This document shows, in pieces, positions 40,703 to 49,562 of a stretch of 64,000 nt of DNA; position 1 is the first letter of the stretch; every line of letters begins with the position of its first letter. The DNA comes from an uncultured Bacillaceae bacterium (GTDB taxonomy: Bacteria > Bacillota > Bacilli > Bacillales > Caldibacillaceae). A model generated the notes under the pieces. The model searched no databases and was not told where the DNA came from. It was given only the letters and a program-made list of their open reading frames with translations. Both the position numbers and the translations under genes were made by a program. Location of the stretch: positions 1 to 64,000 of the forward strand of contig CALKAK010000126.1 in NCBI GenBank assembly GCA_937983015.1, written 5' to 3'.

Positions 40703-41354
40703 GCCGGTTCCATTCCTTTTTCCGTCCCTTATCCAGAACTAGTTTTCTCTTGAGGACGATATCTTTCAATTGTTTTTGGAGCTCATGGTGAAAAGAAGTT
40801 TCCCGGTCGGCCCGCATCGTACGTTTTTCTTTTGGAAAAAAACCGAATCGCTGTAATAGGCTTCTGGCGCCTGAAACATCACCAGGTGCTTTTGGTAAAT
40901 TTTGTAAAATAGCATCTACTTCATGCGGATCACTGATCTCCTTAAGAAGCGTGACGTTTTCACCAACACCTAAGACGAGAATCCGGTTGCCGATTTGCAC
41001 AAATTGCACGGAACGATGGTTCCCTAAACCCGTCCCGCCGAGATTTTTTACCGCTTTTGTCTCCGTGATCTGAGAAGTTTTCTTTTGCAGCCATTTCAAT
41101 ACTAGAAGGAGCAGGGTGATCACGAACAGCAAAGCAAAAATGCTGCGAATGACATCCCCTGCGGAAACACCTACAGGTTCATCAGAAACCTCAACTTCCG
41201 TTTCCTGATTAAAATCCTCTGTCCCTTCACTTTTCTCAAACCATTCCTCGACACTTTCATTCCCATTTTCCGCTGCCACCATATCCAGGGGAAGTAAATG
41301 GAAATTTAAAAAGTATATGGCTAGTATCGAGAGCAATATTTTTTTAATTCGCAT
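40695..41354 (-). CDS. fliO: Flagellar assembly protein FliO (FliZ in older B. subtilis naming)
   Basis: Helps FliP fold into the export gate. It has 219 residues: an N-terminal signal peptide (KKILLSILAIYFLNFHLLPL), an acidic extracellular stretch, one membrane helix (IFALLFVITLLLLVLKWLQ near residue 85) and a cytoplasmic SH3-like domain (VQFVQIGNRILVLGVGENVTLL). The ATG at 41354 has AGGAGGCGG upstream. It follows cheY by 45 bp. Confidence 0.92.
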   Translation of the reverse strand: MRIKKILLSILAIYFLNFHLLPLDMVAAENGNESVEEWFEKSEGTEDFNQETEVEVSDEPVGVSAGDVIRSIFALLFVITLLLLVLKWLQKKTSQITETKAVKNLGGTGLGNHRSVQFVQIGNRILVLGVGENVTLLKEISDPHEVDAILQNLPKAPGDVSGARSLLQRFGFFPKEKRTMRADRETSFHHELQKQLKDIVLKRKLVLDKGRKKEWNRHE

Positions 41355-41399
41355 AAGCCGCCTCCTGTTCTGACTTCCTGTGGCAGCTGAAATCGCCAG

Positions 41400-41765
41400 C
41401 TAGTTTCCAATCGTTTTCCGGACTGCCTCCAGCACCCGATCTGCCTGGAAAGGTTTGACGATAAAGTCTTTCGCTCCGGCCTTAATCGCATCAATCACCA
41501 TCGCTTGTTGCCCCATCGCTGAACACATGATCACCTTCGCGTTCGAATCGATTTCCCGGATTTTTTTCAGGGCCGTGATTCCATCCATCTCGGGCATGGT
41601 AATATCCATCGTGACAAGATCAGGACGTAATTCTCTAAATTTTTCTACCGCTTCTACACCATCCTGGGCTTCACCGACCACTTCATATCCATTTTTAACT
41701 AAAATGTCTTTAATCATCATGCGCATGAATGCAGCATCATCGACAATCAATATCTTATTTCCCAT
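41400..41765 (-). CDS. cheY: Chemotaxis response regulator CheY
   Basis: Single-domain response regulator that binds the motor switch. It has 121 residues. The acid pocket is LIVDDAAFMR, phospho-acceptor D54 is in LVTMDITMPEMDG, and the conserved Lys is in DFIVKPFQ. The ATG at 41765 has GGAGGAAAGG upstream. It lies between fliY and fliO as in B. subtilis, where CheY-P promotes smooth swimming. Confidence 0.98.
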   Translation of the reverse strand: MGNKILIVDDAAFMRMMIKDILVKNGYEVVGEAQDGVEAVEKFRELRPDLVTMDITMPEMDGITALKKIREIDSNAKVIMCSAMGQQAMVIDAIKAGAKDFIVKPFQADRVLEAVRKTIGN

Positions 41766-41778
41766 AGCCTTTCCTCCA

Positions 41779-42921
41779 TCATTCCTTCATATTGTTGAGT
41801 CGTTCTTCTTGACTGCCAATTTCCGTTATGCGAACACCGAAATTTTCATCGATGACGACAACTTCCCCACGGGCGATCCGCCGGCGGTTGACGCAAATAT
41901 CGACCGGCTCGCCAGCCAGTTTATCCAGTTCAATGATGGAACCAGGAGCAAGCTCCAGGATTTCCCTGACAAATTTTGTTGTCCTGCCCAATTCTACCGT
42001 TACTTGGAGCGGAATGTCGTAAAGCATTTCAAGATTTAGCGGTTTTTTTGCGACATCCCGCGTTTCGGTATCGAAATGGGAAAAGACTGCAGGACGCACC
42101 TTTTCTTCCTGTTGTTTTGGTTCGTGCTGTTCATAATCCCGCGCGGTCTCCGTCCGGGGTGCTGATTCAATCCTTGTTGTCGTCGTTGTTGTTTCTGTAT
42201 CGACAGCAACTTCCGCTTCGTCGATTTGTTCAGCAGTACGACCCGCGGTCCCTCGGTTCAGTTCCGAAAGCAAACTTTTCGCAAAAGAAATGGGGAGAAT
42301 TTGCATGATTTGCGAATCGATCAGTTCTCCCACGGTTAATTCAAAGGAAACTTTTACGACCGGATCCTCTCCAGGTATATTCTCAATCCCCACACCTTCC
42401 GGGATGTTGAGCATGTCAACTAAGGGTGGTGAAATCTCTACTCTCTTATCAAAAATCGTTGACATACTGGTAGCTGCCGAACCCATCATTTGATTCATCG
42501 CTTCCTGGAGGGCGGAAAGATGCAACTCGGTTAACTCGACCTGTTCCGGTTTTCCGTCGCCCCCCATCATCAAATCGGCGATCACCAGTGCATCGTACTC
42601 ATTGATAATTAGCAAATTGGACCCGGAAAATCCTTTTGTGTAATCGACAACTACGGCCACATAGGGTTTGGGAAATTCATCTTCTAGTTTATTACGGGGT
42701 AAGACTTTCACATTCGGTGTCGTGATTTTTACTTTTTGATTTAATAATTGAGACAGAGCCGTTGCCGAGTTGCCGATCGAAATATTTCCGATTTCCCCCA
42801 GTGTATCCTTTTCTAGATCCGTGAAATATACTTCTTCATTATTTTCATTTTCATCCAGATTGACGGTTTCATCCAGTAAAGCATCGATTTCCTCCTGGGA
42901 GAGCTTTCCATTATCCTTCAT
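41779..42921 (-). CDS. fliY: Flagellar switch phosphatase FliY
   Basis: C-ring protein and main CheY-P phosphatase of gram-positive bacteria. It has about 380 residues. The N-terminal EIDALL motif is a CheY-P binding peptide as in FliM. The CheC-like domain has two phosphatase helices (DTLGEIGNISIGNSATAL and LQEAMNQMMGSAATSM). A Thr/Glu-rich linker follows, and the C-terminal SpoA/FliN domain (DIPLQVTVELGRTTKFVREI) ends the protein. The ATG at 42921 overlaps fliM by 11 bp and has AGGGGGAAGAGG upstream. Confidence 0.97.
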   Translation of the reverse strand: MKDNGKLSQEEIDALLDETVNLDENENNEEVYFTDLEKDTLGEIGNISIGNSATALSQLLNQKVKITTPNVKVLPRNKLEDEFPKPYVAVVVDYTKGFSGSNLLIINEYDALVIADLMMGGDGKPEQVELTELHLSALQEAMNQMMGSAATSMSTIFDKRVEISPPLVDMLNIPEGVGIENIPGEDPVVKVSFELTVGELIDSQIMQILPISFAKSLLSELNRGTAGRTAEQIDEAEVAVDTETTTTTTRIESAPRTETARDYEQHEPKQQEEKVRPAVFSHFDTETRDVAKKPLNLEMLYDIPLQVTVELGRTTKFVREILELAPGSIIELDKLAGEPVDICVNRRRIARGEVVVIDENFGVRITEIGSQEERLNNMKE

Positions 42922-43909
42922 CCTCTTCCCCCTCTCGGTATACATCCAAAATTTGCAGGGCTATTTTGTCGCGGAAAATCCCCGGTTGAGCTAGGAATTT
43001 TGGTTTATCGCCAATTTTGAGCAGGATCGGTTGGTCGATGGGTTGGTCAAGTTTGATCGAGTCGCCAACAGTTAAATTTAAAAATTCTTCAACGGTGATT
43101 TGCGACCTTCCCAGTTCAGCAACCAGTGGTAATTTCCCCTGCTTGATTTTTTCTTCCACATATGGGTACTTTTTCTTCTTTTCTTCTTTCTCCGTATGCA
43201 TCCAGTAAGAAGCCGATAATTTCTGGATGATCGGTTCTAAAACCATATGGGGAATGCAGATATTGATCATTCCACTTGCTTCCCCGATCGCCGCGTTTAA
43301 GGAAATGACAACCACCGTTTCATTCGGAGAAACCATTTGTAAAAATTGCGGATTGACCTCGAAACCCGTTAATATCGGTTCGATGTCAACGATCGTTTCC
43401 CAGGCATCCTTTAAATGGTTGAAAGCATCGGAAAACAGATTCGTCATGATTTTTGACTCGATATCGGTCAACTGATCGATTTTATTCAAGCTTGTCCCCT
43501 CGCCACCTAATACGCGGTCAAGCATGGCGTAAGCGATATTCGGATTGATCTCGATCAAGATCTGCCCTTCTAAAGGTTTCAGCTCATAAAGATAAATGAT
43601 GGTCATTTTCGGTATCGAGCGGATAAACTCCTCATACGGTATTTGATCGGAGGTTGCCACATTTATTTGTACATAGGTGCGCAACTTTCCAGAAAAATAC
43701 GTCGTTAACAGGCGGGCAAGGTTTTCATGGACGCGTGTTAAGGTGCGGATTTGATCCTTAGAAAAACGGAGCGCCCGTTTGAAATCGTAAGTTTTTACTT
43801 TTTTCTCTTCTTCATCCTTCATGATTTCTTCCGGACTTACCTCACCTGTTGATAATGCCGATAGCAGGGCATCGATCTCGCTTTGCGATAGAATTTCTTC
43901 TGATGCCAA
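42911..43909 (-). CDS. fliM: Flagellar motor switch protein FliM
   Basis: C-ring protein that receives CheY-P. It has 332 residues. The N-terminal LSQSEIDALLSAL peptide binds CheY-P. The middle CheC-like domain lacks phosphatase residues (YDFKRALRFSKDQIRTLTR, VSPNETVVVISLN), and the C-terminal SpoA domain carries VAELGRSQITVEEFLNL. The start is TTG at 43909, supported by GGGAGGTGA 4-5 nt upstream; no ATG fits. Confidence 0.97.
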   Translation of the reverse strand: MASEEILSQSEIDALLSALSTGEVSPEEIMKDEEEKKVKTYDFKRALRFSKDQIRTLTRVHENLARLLTTYFSGKLRTYVQINVATSDQIPYEEFIRSIPKMTIIYLYELKPLEGQILIEINPNIAYAMLDRVLGGEGTSLNKIDQLTDIESKIMTNLFSDAFNHLKDAWETIVDIEPILTGFEVNPQFLQMVSPNETVVVISLNAAIGEASGMINICIPHMVLEPIIQKLSASYWMHTEKEEKKKKYPYVEEKIKQGKLPLVAELGRSQITVEEFLNLTVGDSIKLDQPIDQPILLKIGDKPKFLAQPGIFRDKIALQILDVYREGEEDEG

Positions 43910-43965
43910 ACAATCACCTCCCGCCCATACACCCGAGTAGTCAAAGAAATTTAAGGGTTATTTTG

Positions 43966-44385
43966 TTATTGAATGACTATAGAAGTGATATACACTTTAA
44001 CAACTTTTCCCCTGGGCAAAACTTCATTGATCTGTTCTTTCAAATCATTTTCCAAACGGGTTTTTCCTTCGAGCCCTTCGAGTTCTTCACTTTCCAGGTT
44101 GGATAGATGTTTAATAATAATATTGTTCACCCGAAAATCGAGTTTCTCCAACTCGCTTTTTGTTTCCTCGCTATCGGTCTCAATTGTAAAAGAAACGCGG
44201 ATATATTCATCCCCCAGCAAATTGGTTACGATTTCCGGGATCTCCAGAGAACTTTCAACAATTTCATCTACCGTCGGACCATTGACCGCTTCAGCTTGAT
44301 GATTCAAATAGTAAAAATACGCAAAAGCAATGGCCCCAACAGATATCATGAGAAAAATAATGAATGTAAGCAATTTACTTCTCAT
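43966..44385 (-). CDS. fliL: Flagellar basal-body protein FliL
   Basis: Stator-associated membrane protein. It has 139 residues with one N-terminal membrane helix (LLTFIIFLMISVGAIAFAYF) and an extracellular stomatin-like domain (YIRVSFTIETDSEETKSELE, KEQINEVLPRGKVVKVYIT). The ATG at 44385 overlaps swrD by 11 bp. It is followed by fliM after 56 bp. Confidence 0.94.
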   Translation of the reverse strand: MRSKLLTFIIFLMISVGAIAFAYFYYLNHQAEAVNGPTVDEIVESSLEIPEIVTNLLGDEYIRVSFTIETDSEETKSELEKLDFRVNNIIIKHLSNLESEELEGLEGKTRLENDLKEQINEVLPRGKVVKVYITSIVIQ

Positions 44386-44593
44386 GGTTCGTCACCTGTT
44401 GTTTCGTTGATAAAATCTGGATCTCTTTGTAAAATTCCTTAATCAAACGGATCAGTTCTTTATCACTTTCTCTAACAACGTACGTTTTGCCATTCGTTAA
44501 ACGAATCGTCGTATCAGGAACGGCCTCCACGGTCTCAATATATAAGGCATTGATATAAAAAGGCTGGCCATTCAATCTCGTAACCTGAATCAT
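44375..44593 (-). CDS. swrD: Swarming motility protein SwrD (FlbD family)
   Basis: A 72-residue FlbD-family protein. B. subtilis SwrD raises flagellar motor torque. The sequence has the family core VTRLNGQPFYINALYIETVE, PDTTIRLTNGKTYVVRES and a helical end. The ATG at 44593 has GGAAGAG upstream. It lies between flgE and fliL; several inverted repeats occupy the preceding gap. Confidence 0.92.
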   Translation of the reverse strand: MIQVTRLNGQPFYINALYIETVEAVPDTTIRLTNGKTYVVRESDKELIRLIKEFYKEIQILSTKQQVTNHEK

Positions 44594-44672
44594 CGCACTC
44601 TTCCAAATATGGGAAGATTCCCCTCCTTATATAAGGTGAAGGGGATGGGAATCCCCTTCCTTTAACTAGTTA
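44594..44672 (-). other. flgE-swrD gap with stacked inverted repeats
   Basis: Three inverted repeats lie in about 70 bp. They are GAAGGGGAT/ATCCCCTTC (plus 44638-44659), a perfect CCTTATATAAGG (44624-44635) and CTTCC/GGGAAG (44589-44605). None is followed by a good T-tract on the minus strand, so they look like mRNA stabilising or processing hairpins rather than terminators. Confidence 0.5.
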
Positions 44673-45509
44673 TTATCTTTTTAAGTTTACGAGCTCTTGA
44701 AGAATTTCATCTGAAGTGGTGATGATCCGTGCATTGGATTGGAAAGAGCGTTGGGCTACAATCATTTCCGTGAATTCCTCGGTCAGATCCACATTGGACA
44801 TTTCTAATTTACCGCTGTTGATCGTGCCGTAAGTGCCCCCAGCAGCAACATATTCGGGTGCACCAGAGTTCTGTGATTCGACAAACAAGTTACCTCCGAC
44901 CTTCGATAAACCTTCAGGATTATTAAAAATCGCTAAAGTTATCCTTTGACTATCATCTACACTTCCATCGCTTTTCTGAATGATTACACGACCATCAGGT
45001 GCAATACTAAATCCAGCGAAATCGTCATCGATCTCTATTCTTATTGGAGCACCAGGTTGATCCGGGTTAGAATCATCATAACCGCGTACTAGATAACCAT
45101 CGGCGGTTACAAGATAACCATCATTATCCAGGTAAAAATTGCCGGCTCGGGTATAGTAAATTTGCTCCCCATCACTTACGACAAAATAGCTATTACCGCC
45201 GGAAATAGCAAGATCAAGAATGCGCCCCGTCGTTTGGATGCTCCCTTCTGTGAAAACCGTATCGATGGAACCGATTTCCATTCCGAGTCCTACTTGAATC
45301 GGGTTCGTTCCTCCCCGTTGACGAGTTCCTGCAGTTATTTCCGTCCCTTCAGATGCGGTAGCGATTGTCTGGCTGATCGCATCCTTAAATGTGATCCGAC
45401 TTTTCTTATATCCATAAGTGTTAACATTGGCAATATTATTGGCGATCACGTCCAGTTTCGTTTGAAAATTTTTTAATCCACTGATTCCGGAATACATGGA
45501 ACGTAACAT
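44673..45509 (-). CDS. flgE: Flagellar hook protein FlgE (FlgE/FlgG family)
   Basis: Hook subunit. It has 278 residues, about the size of the short Bacillus hook protein. N-terminal rod-type motif SMYSGISGLKNFQTKLDVIA with NNIANVNTYGYKK; C-terminal packing helix TEEFTEMIVAQRSFQSNARI. The rod protein FlgG is a close relative, but position after flgD and before swrD supports hook. The ATG at 45509 has AAAGGAG upstream. Confidence 0.93.
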   Translation of the reverse strand: MLRSMYSGISGLKNFQTKLDVIANNIANVNTYGYKKSRITFKDAISQTIATASEGTEITAGTRQRGGTNPIQVGLGMEIGSIDTVFTEGSIQTTGRILDLAISGGNSYFVVSDGEQIYYTRAGNFYLDNDGYLVTADGYLVRGYDDSNPDQPGAPIRIEIDDDFAGFSIAPDGRVIIQKSDGSVDDSQRITLAIFNNPEGLSKVGGNLFVESQNSGAPEYVAAGGTYGTINSGKLEMSNVDLTEEFTEMIVAQRSFQSNARIITTSDEILQELVNLKR

Positions 45510-45602
45510 GAACCATTCTCCTTTCAAAGATTTTTATCAACCGTTCTTTTCTTCACCCGCTTCTGTCGTTCCACGGGTACGCTCTCCTGTCAAGGTCCAG
45601 CG

Positions 45603-45992
45603 TTAATCGATCACAATAGTTCCATTGATATTTGTGAATATTTGCGAACCCGCTTCCTTACGATCCATGGCTGTAATCACCGTTTTATTCTTTGTGCTGA
45701 CGATCAGTGCGGCATCATCCAGCAATACGAGGGAATCGGTAACTCCCTTTTTCCTCGCTTCATCCACTTTTTGCGTAATCAACTGCCAGCGTAGATCATC
45801 GATAAAAATGTCTCTTTGGATGATTCTTTTATAGGCGTGTTTACTAATTTTCAAGCCTTCTTGCTGAATCGCCTCTTGTAAATGTTCGGTAAACTTCGCT
45901 TTTACCTGTTTATCCGTCGTTACCGGGCGTGATTGGGGACCCCCCGATCTAACCGCACCGACAGGAGGAACGTATTTTCCATGTATGGACAT
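45603..45992 (-). CDS. TIGR02530-type flagellar operon protein, function unknown
   Basis: A 129-residue protein resembling the TIGR02530 (flg_new) family, found in flagellar operons of Bacilli and Clostridia between flgD and flgE. Visible parts: a Pro/Gly-rich N-terminus, a helical middle (LQEAIQQEGLKISKHAYKRI), and a beta-rich C-terminal part (TDSLVLLDDAALIVSTKNKT). No signal peptide or membrane helix. The ATG at 45992 lies 10 nt after AAGGAGGG. The location suggests a role in hook assembly, but none is demonstrated. B. subtilis has no annotated counterpart that I recall at this place. Confidence 0.8.
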   Translation of the reverse strand: MSIHGKYVPPVGAVRSGGPQSRPVTTDKQVKAKFTEHLQEAIQQEGLKISKHAYKRIIQRDIFIDDLRWQLITQKVDEARKKGVTDSLVLLDDAALIVSTKNKTVITAMDRKEAGSQIFTNINGTIVID

Positions 45993-45997
45993 TCCAT

Positions 45998-46654
45998 TTA
46001 TCCCTCCTTATTGGCTGGTTTTGCCCTGGCAATCAAGATGAGGTCCTCTTCGTGTACAGTTGTTATGGAGTCACCTTGTAGCTGGAATTCAATCTTTCCA
46101 TCTTTCATTAGAACTGCCTGGATCGTTCCGGAAATGAATTCGTCATCCCGTCTTGCTTCAACAAAATAGCCAATTAAACGGCTCGCACGAGCGAGTATGT
46201 GTTTTTCTTCATCGACTGCGGTTTTGATCTCTTTAATATTTACCATCTCAATTTCTGTGCCATCATCCAGAGTGAAAACAGGACCATTGTGAGAAACTTC
46301 GATACTAACGATTTTTCCCGTCCCGCTAAACGATTCCCCGGTTGTTTCGTCATATTTTTCCCAGGCAACTACTTTGCCGATTAAGTGACTATATTGTAGT
46401 AAATGATTTTCCAGAGCAATCCCCGAAATGAACTGGAGTGACTCGTTCATTCCCAACAATTGCTCCAGTGTCGTAAACTGGGTAAGTTGTGCAATCATCT
46501 CTCTTTCATTGAGCGGGCTTAGCGGGTCCTGATTTTGCAACTCCACGAGTAGAAGTTTTAAAAAATCATCTTTACCAAGTACTTGTTTTGGTTCCCGGGG
46601 AGCTTGCAATGATGGCAAAAACCAGCTCGAATCGATCGTATTGGTCAAGGTCAT
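45998..46654 (-). CDS. flgD: Flagellar hook assembly (cap) protein FlgD
   Basis: Scaffold cap for hook polymerisation. It has about 218 residues. The conserved N-terminal part is LGKDDFLKLLLVELQNQDPL followed by NEREMIAQLTQFTTLEQLLG; the C-terminal half is beta-rich with GTGKIVSIEVSHNGPVFTLD. The exact start is uncertain: an ATG (46654) sits directly on the only ribosome site (TAGGTG), whereas a TTG at 46648 has better spacing. It abuts the fliK stop. Confidence 0.93.
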   Translation of the reverse strand: MTLTNTIDSSWFLPSLQAPREPKQVLGKDDFLKLLLVELQNQDPLSPLNEREMIAQLTQFTTLEQLLGMNESLQFISGIALENHLLQYSHLIGKVVAWEKYDETTGESFSGTGKIVSIEVSHNGPVFTLDDGTEIEMVNIKEIKTAVDEEKHILARASRLIGYFVEARRDDEFISGTIQAVLMKDGKIEFQLQGDSITTVHEEDLILIARAKPANKEG

Positions 46655-46657
46655 CAC

Positions 46658-48508
46658 CTAAACTTCATAGTTTACTAGAAAACGTTCAAAGTCAGTCTGT
46701 ACCTGGTTATGATCTTCTTTTTTGCTTTTTTCCCGGCGCTCCTCTCGATTGTGTCGTTCATCCTCACTTTTTCCTTCACGGGGAAGGAAATTCTCATCGA
46801 ACTGCCCCATGTTTTCGATGGCAATCCGCTGTACCGGGATGTTCTGCTGGATAAAAGCATTGCGCAATGTAGCGATATGAGTTTCAAGTAGTTCTTTCGT
46901 CTGTTTTGATGAAGAAATGATTCTTGCGATTATTTCATCTTGCTGTTTGACAAGCTGAATTTTTAGTGTTCCAAGTTTTTCTGGGTACAAGCGAACCGTT
47001 AAACGTTGCGTCAACCCATTCTTTGAAAAATTTGCGCGTTGTAAAATGGCCTGGAACTGTTGGATTAAACGGTTAAAGGTAATTGGTCCTTCGCCTTCTT
47101 CTACATGATTCGTTCCGGTAACCAAGGAATGGTGAAACGAATGATGGAACGACTGTTTTTTCGCAAGAGAGAATTCTTCACCCTGAATTTTACTACGGTC
47201 GGGACCTTCTGCTTGCAGGGAATCTTTCGCATGAATAATCTTTTCTGAACTTCCGTTATTTACAGAAAAAGGTTCGCTTTTCTCCCCGCGGTTTAGGGAC
47301 AAAAAACTACTGAACGGATTGGCACCTTCTTCTGACCGGTGCTGGAAAAAGTTGGATGGTCCCTGTGCAAGATTTTCCGGGAATGCCTGGTTTTTCGCTG
47401 AACCATTAAAGCGAAAATTGGAATTTCCTTCCACTTCCGTTTCCCCGGTCTCTGACAACAGACGTATAAAAATCTCTTTTAAGAGCACAAGCCTGTTATC
47501 AACAGCGGCGGATCGTTGTTGGAAATTCTTAATCAATGTAAGAATACTTTTTTCGAAGGTTGGGCTTAACCGATCTCCAGCCCTGAGTGACACAGAATGG
47601 AGCCATTCCCGAATTTTTGCTATATCACCGGTAATATGTGTTAACAAATGTTCTTGTTTTGAATTCATAGAGGATTCATTACGATTCGCATCGGCCAATT
47701 GTAATTCGTTTCCAGTAGGGGGAATAAGTTGTCTCCGTTCCACCCCGCCTTTTATTCCGTCACCACTATCTCCGTCAAGTATTCGTTTGTCCAGGATATG
47801 GATTTTCCCGGAGTCTATCTCGTTCAGCAAATTTTTTAACGCATATGCTCCCTGTATGTCTGCTGTATCATCGTTAGTTCGTACTGGTAAAAAGTTGTAA
47901 TGTGGTGGCATGCGGTTATTTAGACCTGGAGAAACTCTTTCTCCTCCTCTTGAAGTCAGTGGCTGACCATTGTTCGCATCAACCATTGCTAGACTTTGCT
48001 CTTGCATTCGTCTCGCAAGTAGTCGCTTTTCATGATCGGCAAGTGATCTCATCGCCTCCCCGTTTACCGTTATACTAGTTGCTGGAAGACCTTGCCGTTC
48101 CGCTCCACTCACAACAATACCTGTTTCCAGCCAAAATTGGACGAGTTGATCGTAAAGTAGATGGGCCCATTCGGGTGATCGGTCCAGCGATCGTAGCATT
48201 TCCTTTTCATTTAAACCTTGATTATTTTTTTCTGATTCTGGAGGGGACGGTTCAATTTCACCATCCTTGATGGTCTGCGAATAAGGGATTTTGGCGATGA
48301 AATGCGAAAGAAAGCTCTCTCCTTTAATTTCTAAATTTTCCGGTTCTACTCCCTTACGAACAGCTTGTACAGGACGGGTTTCACCATTCTTGATCAATTC
48401 GGATACCATGGATGCTAATAATTCAGAAAAAACAGCGTTTCCTTGCGATACCGTTCGTGGATGACTCCCGACTAGCAAAGATTGTTTTTCCAGGAAACCG
48501 ACCTTCAC
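46658..48508 (-). CDS. fliK: Flagellar hook-length control protein FliK
   Basis: Secreted ruler that stops hook growth and triggers the FlhB switch. It has 616 residues, longer than B. subtilis FliK. The long N-terminal part is low in conservation and polar. The conserved C-terminal domain is near residues 510-570 (QRLTVRLYPEKLGTLKIQL, THIATLRNAFIQQNIPV), and the end is highly charged. A GTG at 48508 with AGGAGGTG at ideal spacing is the start. It overlaps nothing and follows motE by 32 bp. Confidence 0.92.
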   Translation of the reverse strand: MKVGFLEKQSLLVGSHPRTVSQGNAVFSELLASMVSELIKNGETRPVQAVRKGVEPENLEIKGESFLSHFIAKIPYSQTIKDGEIEPSPPESEKNNQGLNEKEMLRSLDRSPEWAHLLYDQLVQFWLETGIVVSGAERQGLPATSITVNGEAMRSLADHEKRLLARRMQEQSLAMVDANNGQPLTSRGGERVSPGLNNRMPPHYNFLPVRTNDDTADIQGAYALKNLLNEIDSGKIHILDKRILDGDSGDGIKGGVERRQLIPPTGNELQLADANRNESSMNSKQEHLLTHITGDIAKIREWLHSVSLRAGDRLSPTFEKSILTLIKNFQQRSAAVDNRLVLLKEIFIRLLSETGETEVEGNSNFRFNGSAKNQAFPENLAQGPSNFFQHRSEEGANPFSSFLSLNRGEKSEPFSVNNGSSEKIIHAKDSLQAEGPDRSKIQGEEFSLAKKQSFHHSFHHSLVTGTNHVEEGEGPITFNRLIQQFQAILQRANFSKNGLTQRLTVRLYPEKLGTLKIQLVKQQDEIIARIISSSKQTKELLETHIATLRNAFIQQNIPVQRIAIENMGQFDENFLPREGKSEDERHNREERREKSKKEDHNQVQTDFERFLVNYEV

Positions 48509-48540
48509 AGTTTCACCTCCTTTCAAGGAATCTTCCTTCG

Positions 48541-49119
48541 TCAATCTCTAGTATTACGAGCGAGTTTGGCAGTATAGTTAGCCGCATCTTCCGGGGGCAT
48601 ATTTTCCAGGATTTCTGCCAACGTTTCTTCGTCTAAGGAAGCTAAAATATCCAGAGCGATTTCTTCCTCAAGTTGCACGATGATTGTGGCAGCACGTTTC
48701 GGTTTCATCTCCAGAAATGTGTTTACTAGCGTTTGACCATTTTCGGATTCTCTTACCTCTTGTCTTCCCTCCGCATCTAGCTCCTGTTCACGTTCTTCAA
48801 TTTGACGAGTAAGTTCGTCTATTTCCAAATCCTTTTCTTCCAGTTGTTGCTGGAGTTGTTCATTTCGAGCTTTTTCTTGTTCCAATTTTGCTTCTACTTG
48901 TGCTAAACGCTCGCGAAAATACTCATTCTCTCCCTTTAACTCGGCGACCTGATCTCTTTTTTCCAAGTAATCCCTTGCCGCATCAAAAATATTAACCTGG
49001 AAAATCAATCCGTATAAAAATACGAACATGAGAGCGAAAAGGAGTGGAATAATGACGATATATGCGAGCATGCGCAGTAATTTTCTGCGGACCTTCCCTT
49101 CTTCTCGTTGTGCTGCCAA
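48541..49119 (-). CDS. ylxF: MotE-type flagellar operon protein (YlxF), MgtE-N-like
   Basis: A 192-residue membrane protein: one N-terminal helix (MLAYIVIIPLLFALMFVFLY), a long coiled coil (residues about 50-125, rich in Glu and Gln) and a C-terminal MgtE-N-like helical domain (LEMKPKRAATIIVQLEEEIA, LENMPPEDAANYTAKL). In other bacteria such proteins (MotE) chaperone the stator protein MotC or act as FliG-like partners; in Bacillus the role is unclear. The start is TTG (49119) with GAGGGGGAA upstream, 2 nt after fliJ. Confidence 0.85.
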   Translation of the reverse strand: MAAQREEGKVRRKLLRMLAYIVIIPLLFALMFVFLYGLIFQVNIFDAARDYLEKRDQVAELKGENEYFRERLAQVEAKLEQEKARNEQLQQQLEEKDLEIDELTRQIEEREQELDAEGRQEVRESENGQTLVNTFLEMKPKRAATIIVQLEEEIALDILASLDEETLAEILENMPPEDAANYTAKLARNTRD

Positions 49120-49121
49120 TT

Positions 49122-49562
49122 TTATTTCCCCCTCGCGGCTACTTGCATTGCCAGTTCATCCATAAACTTGCGATCTTCTTGATTTACGAACTCGAGAAAT
49201 TTGGCAAACTCTTTTTCTTTTATTTTTTCATACTTTTTCACTTCGATGTTTTTTTGCACCAATTTTTGCTGTTCGAATTGCATTTTTTGCCGCGCTATGA
49301 GAATCTTCTCTTGCAATTCGTCGATTTCTTTCTGCAGATTATCTAAAAAATCTTGTTGCAAGCGGATTTCCCGAATCGCAAGACCTTCTCGTATTTTGCG
49401 AACCTGCTTGCGTTCCAAATCCTCTTTTTTCTTTAAAAGAAGATATAATTGGCGAGCGACAGCTTCAAAATGACGAACAGCATTTTCATAGGCGATCAAT
49501 TGCAAATCCTTTTCCCGTTCACGTAAATCAAGAATTTTTTCAAATTTATATTGGAACTTCAT
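49122..49562 (-). CDS. fliJ: Flagellar export chaperone FliJ
   Basis: Coiled-coil stalk of the export ATPase complex; escorts substrates and contacts FlhA. It has 146 residues, nearly all helical (FQYKFEKILDLREREKDLQL at the start). The ATG (49562) overlaps the fliI stop in TGATG, with GGTGG upstream. Low sequence conservation is normal; position between fliI and ylxF confirms it. Confidence 0.93.
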   Translation of the reverse strand: MKFQYKFEKILDLREREKDLQLIAYENAVRHFEAVARQLYLLLKKKEDLERKQVRKIREGLAIREIRLQQDFLDNLQKEIDELQEKILIARQKMQFEQQKLVQKNIEVKKYEKIKEKEFAKFLEFVNQEDRKFMDELAMQVAARGK

